A stretch of DNA of 64,000 nucleotides. It comes from Serilophus lunatus. Its lineage: Eukaryota > Chordata > Aves > Passeriformes > Eurylaimidae. The stretch covers positions 3,219,595 to 3,283,594 of the forward strand of contig VXBA01002855.1 in NCBI GenBank assembly GCA_013399895.1, given 5' to 3'. Shown in pieces: positions 1-13,330 of the stretch (the first letter of the stretch is position 1; each line of letters opens with the position of its first letter). A program made the translations under genes and the position numbers. Below the pieces are notes generated by a model. The model made no database searches. It had not been told where the DNA came from and worked only from the letters and a program-made list of their open reading frames with translations.

Positions 1-3000
1 CACCCCGCTTACCCCTTCTACTGTCAGGGATGGAGAAAAGTCTACTGGTGACCTCTGGGGCTGCTTCATACCTGCTGGGTGCCTGTGCCTGCCAGTGGTT
101 CAGAGGAGAGCAGGGAGGAGGCAGCTCCCTCCATGTGCTGCCCCTTCTCTGGTAACAGAAAATCTTCTGAAACAGTTCGTGATGGTGTCTCTACGGGCTG
201 TGGAGGGTGAGCTCAGGCTGAGCAGCTGCTTCAAGTGGAAGGGAACCCCAAACCACCCTCCTGGGGCTGGAAGGGCTACCTGGGCATCTTCTGGCTGGTG
301 CCAGCAGCTGTGATCCCTCCCTGGTGGGATCCCTTCATGTCTAGAACATGGCTTTTCCCCTGCAATATTTCTAGCCGCACCATTGCAAACCTGATGGAAG
401 GGCAATTTCTCGCAGTAGGAGTTGGGGATAGATGTCTTCCCCCTCCCAGCTAACAGTGGTGGGAAACTCCATTGGTAATGGCCCTTCAGGCAGCTGTGGG
501 AAGGGACTTGTTGGCCCAAGCCTCTCCCTCAGCTTTTGCTACATTCTTCATCTGTGCTGCAGTAGCAACCAGAGCTCTCAGCTTAAATCCCAGCAGGTAG
601 GACAACAGCACTCTGAAGTTGGAGGAAGCTGGGAAGTGAGTATGGGGGAGACTTCCCCAACTCGCTGGACATCAGTCCCACTGCCACCCCCCCTGCCATG
701 CACCCCCACATCCCCTTGCCGGTTGTGCAAGGGGACCTTCCCTTGATTTCCTCACTTCCTTATGCCTGTACCCCCAACACCATGCTCCTCTCCTCCTTAA
801 CCTCCCTTCCTCTTACCATCCTCTTTGACTCTCATCCTAGGGCTGGACAAACCACACACCTCCTGCCCTCACTTGCAGCTGCAGCTTCAGTGTGGTTGCA
901 TCCAGAGAGCGTCGTATATAAATCCTGGATGTATTCAGATTTATAACTTAATTGTCTGGTTGTAAAAAGTTATTTTGCTTCTCAGCCCTTGTGCAACGAG
1001 CTTGCCCCTCCTCTCCTCGTTTATTTGTTACTATGAATATTTGATGGTTGACTGTAAAGAGATGTTTAAATACCTAAATTCTTCCCCCGGTACAGGCACA
1101 TGGGTTGCCTTGCTGCTGCAAGGGAGCTGTGTGGCAGCCTGGACCTCGTGAGGGCTGGTGGGGCTATGCAGGGTTATGGGGGGCCAGAGAGACCTCACAC
1201 GCCAGCATGAGCTGTGGGGTGAGACCTTGCAAAGGCACAGGCAGTGACTGGGCTTTGGGAAGGGTTGATGAGGACAGGAAGTGGCAGTGCTCCAGTGGTC
1301 ACCCCTGCTGCTGCACTCACCCCTAGGTGACTCTTCTTTCCTTCCTCAGCTCCTCTGTCCTCCCTGTGTGTCCCAGTCCCTGCAGGGAGCACACTTCTTG
1401 CCTGAGGGCGGACTGGGGCCATCATCAGGTCAGCCGACAGAAAGAAAACGCATCCTCACTGTGTTTGCGCGGAGGATCTTAGTCTGTGGCAGAAAGGGAA
1501 GAGTTGCCTTGCTTCTCACTCAGGCTGTCTGCCAGCTCTGCTGATTGACAGTCAGGGCTTTGGTCTTGCATTGGGGCTGGTTGGCTATGGAACCCACTGT
1601 GAGCCACAAGATCAGGATACTCACAGTCCCTGTTCTTCGCTGCCTCGGTGGCTTGTGTGCCCAACTTTACACGTTTTCTTTGGATGTTTTCTCCCAGCAG
1701 GTCCAGCCTGCTCCAGCACGGCCCATGTAACATGTCTCTCAGCAGTACCACAACATTTTCTCCCCCTACCCATCCATGCTGAGCCTAGACAGCCCTTGCA
1801 GAGCAACATGAGCCCAGTCCCAAATTCAGTGCCTCAAGGCACACACGCTGCACATGGAAGCAGGTTTCAATGAGATCTAAGAGCATCCAGCTGACCCTTA
1901 TCAGCACCTAGGAAAAAAATACCACATCAAGTTGGTGAGAATTCAGCTTGTTTTTTCTCCAATTCCTTGGACCCTGCCAGGGGAGTGGAGCAAAGCCAGC
2001 CTGGCCTGTCCTGCCCACACAAACCTGCCCTCACTCTTGCGCCAGTCCACAAGGACTTAGCAGAGGGCACTAGAAGTACAGCAGCTCTTACTGCCATCCG
2101 TCACACTCTTATTGGGAAAACAGAGCTTGTAGCCAAAACGATGGGAGGAAAATGCCCTCTGGAGCTCGCATCCCGCACACCTCATACCACCCTATGTTGC
2201 TATAATTTGTCAGGGGTCAGGAGGACCTGCAGTAGCCCAACCTGTCCCTGTGCATGGGGACTTGCAGCTTGTGTCACTGCTGCCTGCCCAGAGCGTGGCA
2301 TGAAGGCTTCCAGGGCATAAATAATTCAAGAGCAGTGAAGAGGATTTCTCCCCNCTTCCCTGGCTTATAACAAATGTTAATTTAATCAATTGGCATAAAT
2401 CTGGCTGGTTGCTGACTCACGGCAGATGGTGCCCCTGCGGGCTGTAGCAGCAGCTTCCCTCCCTCCTTTGGAGATGAACAATGCAGGAGTCCGCTTCCTT
2501 GCTTTTCACCTTTTCCCTCTTTTCCATCGGTTGGTACCAAATGGACACAACTGCAAAATACATCCAAGGCTGCAGGCAGAGATGCTGAGCTGGCAACAGG
2601 AAGACCTGGCTGCTGAAGACTGGCTCGTAAGTGGCCTGTCTGGACATAATTTGGGGATAATAAGGCCACAAGGTGCACAGGACTCAAAAGTGAAGCACTA
2701 GCACTGCCAGCAGTATTTGCCAGCACCAAGGGGCTGTAGGAATATTCAAAAGCCCAGCAGAAGATGTTAACCAGGTGCACAGAGGGGATCACCATGCTGG
2801 TTATCCTGTGTTTCTGAGATACCTGAGGACCCTGACAGGGGTCTGCCCCTCAACGCCTCCCAGCCTACTCTTCATCCCCCACATCCCTGGCTGGGAAGTG
2901 AAGAGCATGGCAAGGCTTCCAAGGGCACCAAGGCTTTTGGGACTGTGGGACAGGCAGTGTTTCATCAAGGGGATTGATTTTAAAAGATAAATTCATTACT

Positions 3001-5267
3001 TTCTGATCATCACATGTGGTAGTGGTGCTGGTGCCCGCTTACCTGAATATGGGTCATACTCCATGTCTGGTTGGGGAATTTGTTTAAAAATGAGAAGAGG
3101 GAGAGGGACAAATCTCCCCATAATGGGCTCAGCATCAAGATGTGGCTACCTAGGGGTGTTGGTCTCTTGGGCTCACAGAAAAAGAGGAAAGCAGCTAGAC
3201 AAAACTCTCCAGAAACAAATATAAAAGTACCAATTACTGCTAAAACAAGCTCACATTTTTTGCACTTTTATCAATCACCAGTAATGTTTTGACCTGTGTA
3301 ACAGTGGGACAAGGAGGATGTGACGAGACCAAATTGGAAATTTTACGTTGAACTGTTTGCTAAATGAAAATTGGCTTACAATGGAATGGATTTTTTTTCT
3401 GTTCAAACATGTCCATTTTTGCTTACAAAAAAATCAATGAGAGCTTAAAAAAATTAAAACATTTCTTCGAAAGTTTAATGGGGGAGAAAAACAAGAAAAG
3501 CCTTTCCCTGATGAATGTACCATTTTCATCAGATAAAACCTATTAATATGAGCTAGAAAGCTTTTACTTAGCGGGTTAAAAAAAAAAAAATTACTCCAGT
3601 GGCCTTTTTTTGCTGAGATCAAGAGCAGTATGTTTAATATCTGTTACAGCCTCTGTCAGGAGGCTACCTGCTGTCTTGGCAGGGGATGCAGTCAATTATC
3701 TAATAGGTCCTTCCCGCGGTGGAGCGTCAGGCTGCTGCGGAGCTGCCAGGGACAGAGGAGATGAAAACAAGGGTTCTGGTTGTGCATCCCCTTGTGTGAT
3801 GCAAAAGGGGGGCTGTGTCAGGGGTCCTGCAGGGTGCTGCTTCCCCCTGTGCTGCCTGATTCCCCTCAAGGAGGACCAAGACCTAGTTTTGAAACATTCA
3901 TCAGGAACCAGCTGCAGATGGGAGCACCTGACATTGGGTTTTCTGAAAAACAAGTGGCAAATGCCCAAGTTTCAGTGAAGGATTTGGCTTTCGCTGGGTT
4001 TAGGTTAAGATTCTTCCTACAGCTTTTGGGTAGAGGAAAAGGAAAAGACCTTTATTCTTCATCCGTTGTTCTGTGTTTCCTCTCCCTCTTGTACCAGACA
4101 GCTGCTCAACATTTTTTGCAGACATTTTTTGCATTCGCTGCTTCAGCCTATGTTGGATGCCTTGCACAGATTGCGTAGCAGAAACCTCCTCTCCTGGCCT
4201 TAGTTTTCCCTCTCTGCATTGGTCCTCGTCTCCCTGGTGAAGGGATGGTGTACGTTATGCCTTGAGTGCCATCCACACCAGGACCAGCAGATAATTAGTA
4301 ATAGAAAACAACACTATGACCATTTTTTGGATGTCACTTACTCTGAAATGGGAAGCAGACGAGGGCTGCGAATCAGCAGCACTTGCTGTGGAGAGTGCTC
4401 TTTCAATACATTGATTTCATGTTGTGCAGCTCCCTAAAGAGTGTGCAGGGTTTGCTCACAAAGCTCTGATTTGGCTAATCAGCGGGATTATCTGCTGCAG
4501 TGTGTCTTGGGGCTCTTGGAAATGAAAGGAATTATAAAAGTGTATTAATATATTACAACATATATTTGCCAGCGGCTCCTGCCCAGCATGAGCCCTGGCA
4601 CCTGCCACAGGGGATGCTGGCAGTGCCAGCATCTACCCTTCTTCCCTGAAGGGTCCGTGTCCACACCCTGTGCTGGGGTGAGATTGCTGCTGCAATCCCT
4701 TTTTTTATCACTGCAAGTACTACCTTGAGTGTTTCTCTTCCCAGCTACAGAAGGAATGAATGGATCCCTTCCTTGAACCCTATGTCAGTGCCACTAAACA
4801 AAAGGATAACCCAGGTAATAGGAACAAATATTCTGAACTCTGGTTCTGTTTTTCCTTTGATGTGATTTGAACTTCATGCATCACCTTCATAGGGCACATG
4901 GGAGCAACACCGTTACAGTTTGCATAACATGCACACCAATGGGTTTTCCCTGTCCCTATCCAGCTGATAATCGTTATTAGACAGAAGCTTGTTTTAAGGA
5001 GGCTCAAATCTAGGCACCAGAGCATGCTTTAATGCATTTTGAATTGCCCAGTGTTTGCAGCTGGTGTCCCTGTCCTCCAGCACGAAGGTTTCCAGGGCAC
5101 ACATCACCGTTTGAAGCGGTGTGTCTTTTCTACCCAAATGCGTGGCTCTGGTGTTGTGGAGTAACTAGTCCCTTCTCCAAGGATGCAAATGGCTCTTGAG
5201 GCAAAGCACACATGACATGGTCTCTGTATGATCTTAAAAATCTGCTTTTAAACCTGCTTGTATAAAC

Positions 5268-5480
5268 CTTGAATTTCTGCTAGACCACGATGCTCTGGAG
5301 GGGAGCTGCATGGCAATTAAAATGCTACCGTTGTTCTGTTTCAATTAGAGGCCCTCTTAATTGCCAAGTCTTCAAGGTTTTTAAACTAGCCTCTGGTGAA
5401 AGGCTGCAGCAACGTGTGGAGATAGATTGTATTCACATGTCATCTCACGCCAGCAGCCATTGGAACAGCTACTGCACTAC
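5268..5480. promoter_or_regulatory. Candidate conserved non-coding element with clustered homeodomain cores
   Basis: Three CAATTA/TAATTG cores occur within 50 bases (5314-5319, 5343-5348, 5358-5363), separated by non-repetitive, balanced sequence. This arrangement is common in developmental enhancers. There is no direct evidence of conservation or activity in a single sequence. Confidence 0.25.
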
Positions 5481-8400
5481 AACCACGCCGGGCTATCACG
5501 GCTTGCTTTTTTATTTCTTTTGTCACTGTTGTTCATTACCAAAGAGCTCGGCTGCTGTTCAACAAAGCACTTAAGGCCTTGCTTCATTTGCAGTGAAGTC
5601 AATTCCCTTTTGCGGTGCTGCAGCATGTCTACGTTAAGGGTTCGCGAGGAAAGCACACCCGATGGCCACCTCTGTCATTCCTCCCAGCCCCAGCTTTACC
5701 TCCCGAAGCACTGTGAAGAGCAGGGCTGCTTAGAAAAAAGTGTGCATATTTCACACAGATTCTCCAAAATATACCTATTTAATTGAATTTGGTCCTATTC
5801 AAAATTAGGATGAGGGCTTCCATATAGATTCTTATGTTCATTTGACTGGTTAAGGAACAGTACAGTACTGTCATCCCGAAACTTTGTTTAACTGTTGTCC
5901 TTCCTTTTTCGAGACATTCCCACTTTCAAAGGAAAGAGGTGCTGCATTTCCATCCCTGTGCATCCTCAGCACATCATCTGCTGCTCCTTTATTGCAGGGT
6001 CCTGCCTGAAGAGAGCTGGGTGCTGAGGATTCCCTGGTCTCTGCTACGCTGGCATCGCCAGAGGATGGCTCTCCGACAGACGGCAGCCCCGGGGAAAACG
6101 CCCTTTGGCGAGAGACTGAACAGGAAGGCAAAGGGGAGAGGAGCCGTGGATCAGTGACGACGAGACTCAGCCGTGACACGGGGTGTGCATCGCTGCTGGA
6201 CCTGCTGCAGCTCCAGCCCTCAAGGCTGCACGGGTACATCCATCAGAGGCACATGGGGAAGCTACTCCCGATCAGGTCTAATCCTGGTGGTCGCAGAGCC
6301 CTTTCCCAGCCAGACCAGCTGCCTAAAGCACATCAGTGCCTGGTGCAGGCAGTGCAACAAGGACTTTGCTGTTCTCTTTCATTTCAGTGTTGTCTCAGCA
6401 TCAATCCCCTGCCACGGGAAGTTTTGTCGTCCCTATTTATTAACTTTAGCCAACCTTCCCCCAGCTCCACACTGGGACAGATCTGACTCTTGCTCACCTG
6501 GTAGGTCAGTGTCAGAACAGTGCTCTCCAGGGCAGGCTCCTGCCTGTGCTGAGGAACCACTGATTGATGGTCCCCATCGCCAGCTTGGCTGGCAGGGGTT
6601 TGGTGCCCTGTGAGGTGCAGTCCTCACTCCCCACCCATGGCAGCCCCAGGGCATGGGACAGCTTCCTGGGGGCATTCAGAGACTGCATATTGGAGCTTTT
6701 TGGCACTGGAGGAGGTGGGGTTTACCCCTGTTTGCTATTCACCAACCTCCATGTCCCTCGCATGGCTCTTTAATCTGTCAGTTATCATGTCAAACACCTC
6801 TACTGAAGAAAAATAACTTGTGATTTCTTCCTCTTGACTACAAAAGGGGATAGAGGAAAGCAGCCACCTCTGCTGCTTTTAGTGGTGCTTCTCTGCCACT
6901 GTCCTTCAGTGCACCATTTCTAAAGGGGCATGCATCTCTGAGAGATGTGCTCTGGAGTGAAAAAGAGCTGGACCGGTCTGGGTGACTGGAGGAAAATTGT
7001 TTCCATGTGCATAGAGGTTACTGCCTGCCTGGGAAGCAGATATGGAAAGGAATCAGTGCAGAGATCCTTAAAACTTCGGCATGCAGAGAGAAAGAGTGTG
7101 GGAGGAAGAGGAAGGAAGTTTGCAGAAATGAATTTGGGGAGGCTGATTTAAATAAATCCCACAGAAGGGTTTTCTCACAGGAAATATATTTATTGGATCA
7201 AGAAGGCAATAAACCAAGCAGATGATCCTTACTGAGGCTTCTGTGCACGGGGGGAGCAGGCCTGAAGGCTGCCATGATGATAACACAGATGACCTCAGTG
7301 GTGATTTGCACTGAGTGACGCACTGAAGTTTTACGTGCTTTTCAGAAGCCCTGTCATTCAGCCAGTCTCCTTGCTATAAAAAAGGTTAATTGATGCAAAC
7401 CACATTTTTTCCACCAGCATGTGCCAAAGCAGCCAGTGTATTGTACACACACAAAACAACAACCAGGCTTTTGCATGGCTTGAATTAGATGGATGACAAG
7501 AGCTACCAGGGGGAGTCAATTAAGCTGCAACCTTGGAGTCAAACTTGCAGATTTTATAACAGTGCCTAGTAAATAATGGGTACTTGCACATCTCCTTTCA
7601 CTAAGAGGCACTAGCATATGTCTTTGAATATGTTCTCCTGGTAATTGCACAGGGAGCATACACATTTGGTCCTGTTGTCTACCATGAATAATGCATAGCA
7701 AGGAGGGGGGAGCTGAAAGTGCCGAGCTGCTTGTTTTTAGATAGACTTTTTTATCATTGTTATTTAGATGTCACAGCCGTTCTCCTAAAGAATTGTTCCT
7801 CTCCTTTGTCACTGCAAAAGTGGGCTTATTTAGGGGGGAAACAAAAAAATGAACCATGGACTAAAGCTAAGCTGAGATTATGCATGCAAATTGGCAGCTG
7901 AGATTCAGATGTGAAAACGTACCCCAAATAAAAATGACTAAGAAGGTTTCTGCTTGTTTACTCCTGACTCACTAATCCATGCTGAGTGAAAATCCTACTG
8001 TCCAGTCTTGTTTAGGTTAAGTAACATTAATAATGTTAGGATGAGGACGGCAGGTATTGGGATCCATTTTAAGCACGTGCTGCTGCTGACTGCTGTTTCG
8101 CTGCTCACAAAGCAGAGGCTTTGCTTCTTCCCTTGGTATTTCCCACATTTGCCTTAAATCAAAATGGTTAGTCAGCACAGCCGGCTCCTTTGCTTTCAAC
8201 CTGCTGGGTTGTTTTTTTTTCTTAAAACTCCCACTCAAAAGGCAGAGTCAATTCAAAACCCAGGAAGCCTAAGGGCTAAGCAAGCTGCCCGGGGAAAATA
8301 CAAAGAGTATGTGTTTGCAGGCTGGGGTTTGAATGTCTTGTAGGAGCCAGAGCTCCAGCTGTGTCTGGATTGTACCTTCACAGTATTAGCACGTAATGGG

Positions 8401-8822
8401 AGCATCTTTTGGAGACATCACTGTGCTGGTGCCGGGCAGTGAGGAAGCAGTGATGCCTTCCAGCCATGCAGGCAGTTTGGGTTGGCATTTGCAAGGAAAA
8501 TTTGTTTAAAATCTAGCTTGCTAGTTAGGTATTTACTGTACAACAATTTTCATTGTTCATAATATAATATGAGAGTTACCTCCAGCAGTGGTGGTTAAAC
8601 TTGTGCAAATGCATTTACAGCAGCCGAGGCACACACATGTGATTGCACATACAAATGCTCCTGTATGCAGTATGCAATTGTTTGTTCCTTGTAACCACCT
8701 TTAACTGCTTCATTATACCATGTGCCATACAAATTGCTTGCTTCAGTTCAGTTAAGCTAAAGTAGACTGTTACTTATTCATACAAAGAGCTCTTTTTTTT
8801 TTTTCCTGCAACAAACTTGTTT

Positions 8823-8841
8823 GGATCCCCTTTGGGGATCC
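8823..8841. repeat. Perfect short palindrome
   Basis: GGATCCCC TTT GGGGATCC is a perfect 8-base inverted repeat with a 3-base loop. There is no neighbouring coding sequence and no T-tract that would make it a terminator. It is most likely incidental. Confidence 0.8.
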
Positions 8842-9499
8842 TGAACAGCATGTGCTGAGGTGCAGCTCCCAGTGGAGTTTCTCACTCAGGGCTTAGGATA
8901 AATACACATTGGCAGATACAGCTTTTGCTTAAGCCAGCTCAGCATGCCAGGGTGCTGGACTCTCCTTTGGAACAGGACTGAGGATGCCATGTGGCTTTTG
9001 GTGTAGGCAGAGGATGGTCATGTCCATATCACAGTCCTTATCACAGGATCTGGTAGCAGACCCTGGAGGGAGCGGAATATGATCCCACCCGGCCACCCAA
9101 GCACCACGGCCATGCAGTGCCACGGGTCTGGGACAGCTGCCCTGGTGCGGGGCTGGGAGCAAGGGCCAGGGCAGCCTCCCTCCTTCATCGCCGAATCCTC
9201 CTGGACATCCATTCCAGACATGTGGCATAGGGGCTGGAGAGGAAGGAAACAACAATTTGTGAAGGATTTGTTGTATTTTTCAAGGGACTTTGGGTCCGCT
9301 TGCTTTTAATGTCATTAAAATCCCAGATATTTGGACACGTTCCATGGCTGACTGAAAAATGAGGGGGCTGGAAAGGATTATGTGAAAAAGTTGTCAACAT
9401 ATTCCTCTTCCCACACTCTACACTTCCCCAAAGTGCCCCGAAAACTCCAAAAACGTCAATCAATAATAATTAGCCATCAGATGCAAGTGAGAAAATAGA

Positions 9500-9612
9500 G
9501 GGCCGTGAGCCGCCACGTCCCCCCCTCCCTGCGAACGCCGCCGCGCTGCGCAGCCGGCGGGTACCACTGCCAGCCTCGGAGCCTCGCCGGGGGCGTGGGA
9601 GGATTTGGATGC
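9500..9612. promoter_or_regulatory. Small isolated CpG-rich patch
   Basis: About 100 bases are dense in CpG (GCGAACGCCGCCGCGCTGCG and the region to GGGGGCGTGG). They follow directly on an AT-rich stretch with TAATTA and CATCAGATG motifs (9463-9485). No CpG-rich DNA of similar density occurs elsewhere in the left half of the window. It may be a remote promoter for a non-coding transcript or an unmethylated enhancer. I see no coding exon attached. Confidence 0.35.
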
Positions 9613-11944
9613 AGCAGCAGCCTCGGTGCCAGCTCTGAGCACCAGCAGCCTTGGCAATGACAGCCATTTCTTCGGATGCTCATGGCCCGTAGGGATGCGG
9701 AGGCTGCAGGGCACACAGACTGGCCCTCAGGGACACGGATTCCCAGGGGCAACTTGCAGGGGTGGACTTGTGGCCGGGAAGCTGGAGGAGGACTACAGCA
9801 CACCTCACCTGCAGCTGGCTCCCCTGCGTGCCAACATTAGCATCCAGGCAAAGCTACACTCAGGAACTGTCTTGCTTGGATAGCCTGGAAATGTCAGGGC
9901 TGCTTCTCACCTGCTCCTGTAAGCACAGCTGTTGATGCAGCAGCATTTGTTAATCCCACAAGAGAGCTAAATTTCAGGAAAAGCTTCGAAAGAGCTGCCA
10001 AAGCTTGTGCCAAAGACATTTGGGAAGGAAAGAGCATTTCTAACCCCCCCCCCACTGATGAGTGCATACCCCACCACTTGGTATTAATCACACGTTGGTG
10101 GCGCCTGGCTCCAGTACAGGGTTCTTTCCTCTAAAGAAATTCCTCTGAACTAGTGAATGCCATTTAGCTGGAGTGTGTCACAGGCCTGAATGCGCCTGGG
10201 AAAGCATCCCTGGGCAGAAGGGCTCCCTTTCTGGGTTCAAAGTCTGCTTGATATGTTTTAGCTTTTAGATGCCCAGAAAAGGTCTATTTTCTGCGATGGC
10301 CATTGTATTGTCATCACTAGATTTATGAACACATCAAAAAGGGCCCAGTTTACTAGTTAAGCTCTTAGAATGGTCACCTTTTACCTGGTAGTAAACAGGT
10401 TAAATGCCTTTAGTCTTCCTTCGTCGTGGTGGGAATTTCACTGTACTTTGTACTACTGTGGTGACTCTGCTCAGGTCTGGTGGATTCATTGCTCAGCTGC
10501 AAGGGAATCCAGGGCTTCCAGTTTCTGGTGATGTAAGTAGCTATAACTGCCCTCTTTTCCAAACAAAAGGCAGCATGTGCTCACATGAGCACATCCCTGC
10601 ACACAGCCACACTGCAAATGATGCAACCAGTGCTGGAAATGCATCAGGGCCCTGGAGGGAGCCGCTGGCGACTGGTGCTCCCAGAGGCTGTCATCTCTCC
10701 TGCTCTCCACGGCAGCACGACACCCTGGTCGTATCAGCCACCATGTTTGGGGAAAGTTGCGAAATCAGGACAAGAATTGTAGCTAGTGGAGAAGATAAAT
10801 TTCACTTTGAGGACTCAGAAAAGGTTTTTATGAGATTTTAATTATCCTGTGTTTTAATTATTGATTGATCGATCCCCCAGTGAAGCAAGATTGCCAAAAA
10901 GGGGGTTTCAGGATGGAGCAAAGCCCATCTGTTTCTCTCTGGGTGTTAGTTGCTCGAGGCACATTCAGTAGGGCTGTTCCCTGTGCACTAAAATACAGAC
11001 TATAGAAAGGAGCCTGGTTCATTACTAAGTACATGGCAGGCATCAGTCCATCAAGAGGGAAGTCTTTAGCCTTCAGCTGATTTTCTATCTCCTAGGACCA
11101 CCAGTCATCAATATTCAGAGGCAGAGACTGCTGGCTCTGACCCATGTCCTGCAGTGACCTCCCCTTCACAGATCTTGGGCTACCTGAGCCCCAGTACCGG
11201 TGCACAGACTTCTTCATCTCTCTCCCTTTATTCTGGCACCTCCCTCTGCTCTCCTCCAATCTCCTTCCTCGCTCTCATGGCCCCTTTGCTGCCTCTCTGT
11301 GCCCCCACGGGCTGGCACCTGACATGACCATATCGATTCTTTGGTTTTGCTGGGCTGGATGAGCCCAGCTTGCCCACACATATGTGTTGAGGGAGAGACA
11401 GGAAGCCCATCACCTGCAAAAGTGCCACTGGTACCTGCCCCAGCAGCACCCTGAGGCAGTCTCTGTCCTGTCCCTGGGGCACTGCCAGGGCTGCACCAGG
11501 GGCTGCTGGAGGGGTCAGGCCCCATGTGCAGCTACATGCCTCCACCCTCATGGGTGCACAGTGCAGAGAGGAGCACTGCATACAGTGCTCAGGACAGACA
11601 GATGGACAGAGGGATGCTCAAGTAGCAGCATCCCAAAACCTCCTCATCCTGAAAGCAGTAAAAGCAGTGGAAGGGCTTCTGCTCTGTCAAGGGCAGAATG
11701 GCAAAATTGTCCTGTAACAGCCCATTTTGGCCAACATATGAAATGGTGGGAGGCACTGGCTTATTTTTTCCCAGTACCCTCAAATACCTGCAGCTTCCCC
11801 TCCTCTGAGGTCAGCACTGCCCAGCAGGGTCTGCACTGCCAGGTTGCACCCTGTACCTCAGGGTGCTGGGCCACCCCCTGCCCTGCACCCCCCCTGCAAA
11901 CAGGGAGGCATGTGCTTCAATTCAGAGGCACGAAGAGTCCCACC

Positions 11945-12060
11945 GGGGCTAATTATAACTCCTAGGATTTTATCAACAATTAGCTCAGCACGGATGGTCA
12001 CATATCTGCACAGCGCCAGCTGTTATTATCGGCTGGGCCGGTAATAGTGCTGTCTTCTAG
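11945..12060. promoter_or_regulatory. Candidate conserved element: TAATTA, CAATTAG and CAGCTG
   Basis: TAATTA at 11950-11955, CAATTAG at 11977-11983 and an E-box CAGCTG at 12017-12022 sit in a compact, non-repetitive block. GGCTGGGCCGG follows at 12031. The combination of homeodomain and bHLH sites suggests an enhancer, but only comparison across birds would show it. Confidence 0.25.
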
Positions 12061-12984
12061 TTTTCCCAAGCATTTCCCATCGTAAAGCCTTGCTTTTGGT
12101 CACTCACAGTGTTGCTGAACTTTTAACCATTTAGACAGACATTCTTCGTCCCAGAGATCTGCCTTTAAGAAGGTTTTATTTATGTCTGGAAAGATTTCAT
12201 GCAGGCTAAGAGAAAGAAATGGCTTTGCTAATGGAAAACACACCGCTGTGGGCTTTCCCTACTTCGACTTTGGCAACTGGATACTTAGCAAATATGGTTT
12301 TTAGAGTATGTAGCCCATGTAACCCATTGCTGAGCAATCTCAAGGGTCAGAGGCACTTTGTTTTTTTTCCCTGACAGAGCTGGAGGTTGTAACCTCATGT
12401 CACCGTGGTTTCTGGCTTGTTGCTTCTCTGTGGAGCTACCAGCACATGAGGTTGTCTGCTATTAACTGCAGTAATGCCTGGCTGCCTTTTTCCAGAACAG
12501 TCTATACTGAAAGAAACCCAGCCCTGCAGTTCAGTGTTCATATCTCAGGGGTCTGTACACGCTGCTGATGCAGGCGGAAATGCTGGCAAGGATGCTGCCT
12601 CTCTAAGAGCAATGAGACACATGGGTACCAGAGATGTGCAGCAAAGCCCAGCAGCACTGGGGCAGAGTAACTCTGGCTGGGGAGTCCACGGTAATCCCTG
12701 GGCCATGGGACCAGACAGACCATGAGGATGATGAAAGCTTGGGCAGGGATGGCAGGCTGAGCATCCCCAGGGGAATCACCTCCCCTGAAAGGTAGCAGGG
12801 AGGAAGAGGAGTATTTGGACTGAACAGAAATGAAGAGCAGCGCACTTCTTGGCACCGCATCACTGCAAGCACCTCCTGGGAGCAAAGGAGTGAAGATGCA
12901 AAGAAAATTGGGAAAGAAAGGGGAAGAACTGACAGGGAGAGCTAGCACGGAATGAAAGGACAGGGTGGAGACACAGGGCTGGCA

Positions 12985-13330
12985 GGATGATTAGCACCAG
13001 ATGGCAGGTATCAATTATTTACCATTTATGTACAATAAAAAAAATACAATTTAACGATGGGAAGAGCAAGAAACAAGCTCAATAGCAATTCAAAAGCATA
13101 TGGAAATAAAATGCAGTAAATTAAGGGGTTGTAATAAATGTGCATCGTTGGTTGTAATGCCCCTGCAAGAATTACAAATGTGAAGCCTTTGTGAATTACA
13201 CTTCAAAATAAATGTAACATAAAAAAGAAATTAGGTACACAAATAACTTTACATTCAGGCATTTATAAAATAAAATCTGTTTGCAGCAGCTAATTAGAAA
13301 AAGGGCTCTAATGAGCCTCACTCTTCTTTA
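12985..13330. promoter_or_regulatory. AT-rich block, candidate conserved non-coding element
   Basis: About 340 bases of AT-rich but non-tandem sequence contain repeated ATTAC/GTAAT, AATAAA and CAGCTAATTAG motifs. It begins after CACCAGATGGCAG, which resembles part of a CTCF core. AT-rich, low-repeat blocks like this inside gene deserts near developmental regulators are often deeply conserved, but this is inferred from composition only. Confidence 0.22.

Larger units (their letters stand above)
1..9440. other. Intergenic DNA, no supported gene
   Basis: I see no exon with recognisable protein content and flanking splice sites on either strand. All reading frames are short and lack family signatures. 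The base composition alternates between GC-richer blocks with pyrimidine runs (for example 640-860) and AT-rich blocks. The only internal items worth listing separately are the homeodomain-motif cluster near 5.3 kb and the short palindrome near 8.83 kb. From memory, the gene expected upstream of CREB1 in amniotes is KLF7; no KLF-type zinc-finger codons are visible. Confidence 0.7.

Noticed and set aside
11384..11965. 193-codon + frame
   Set aside because: It is histidine/cysteine/serine-rich without domain or splice context, lies in GC-richer intergenic DNA, and is overlapped by equally open frames on the other strand.
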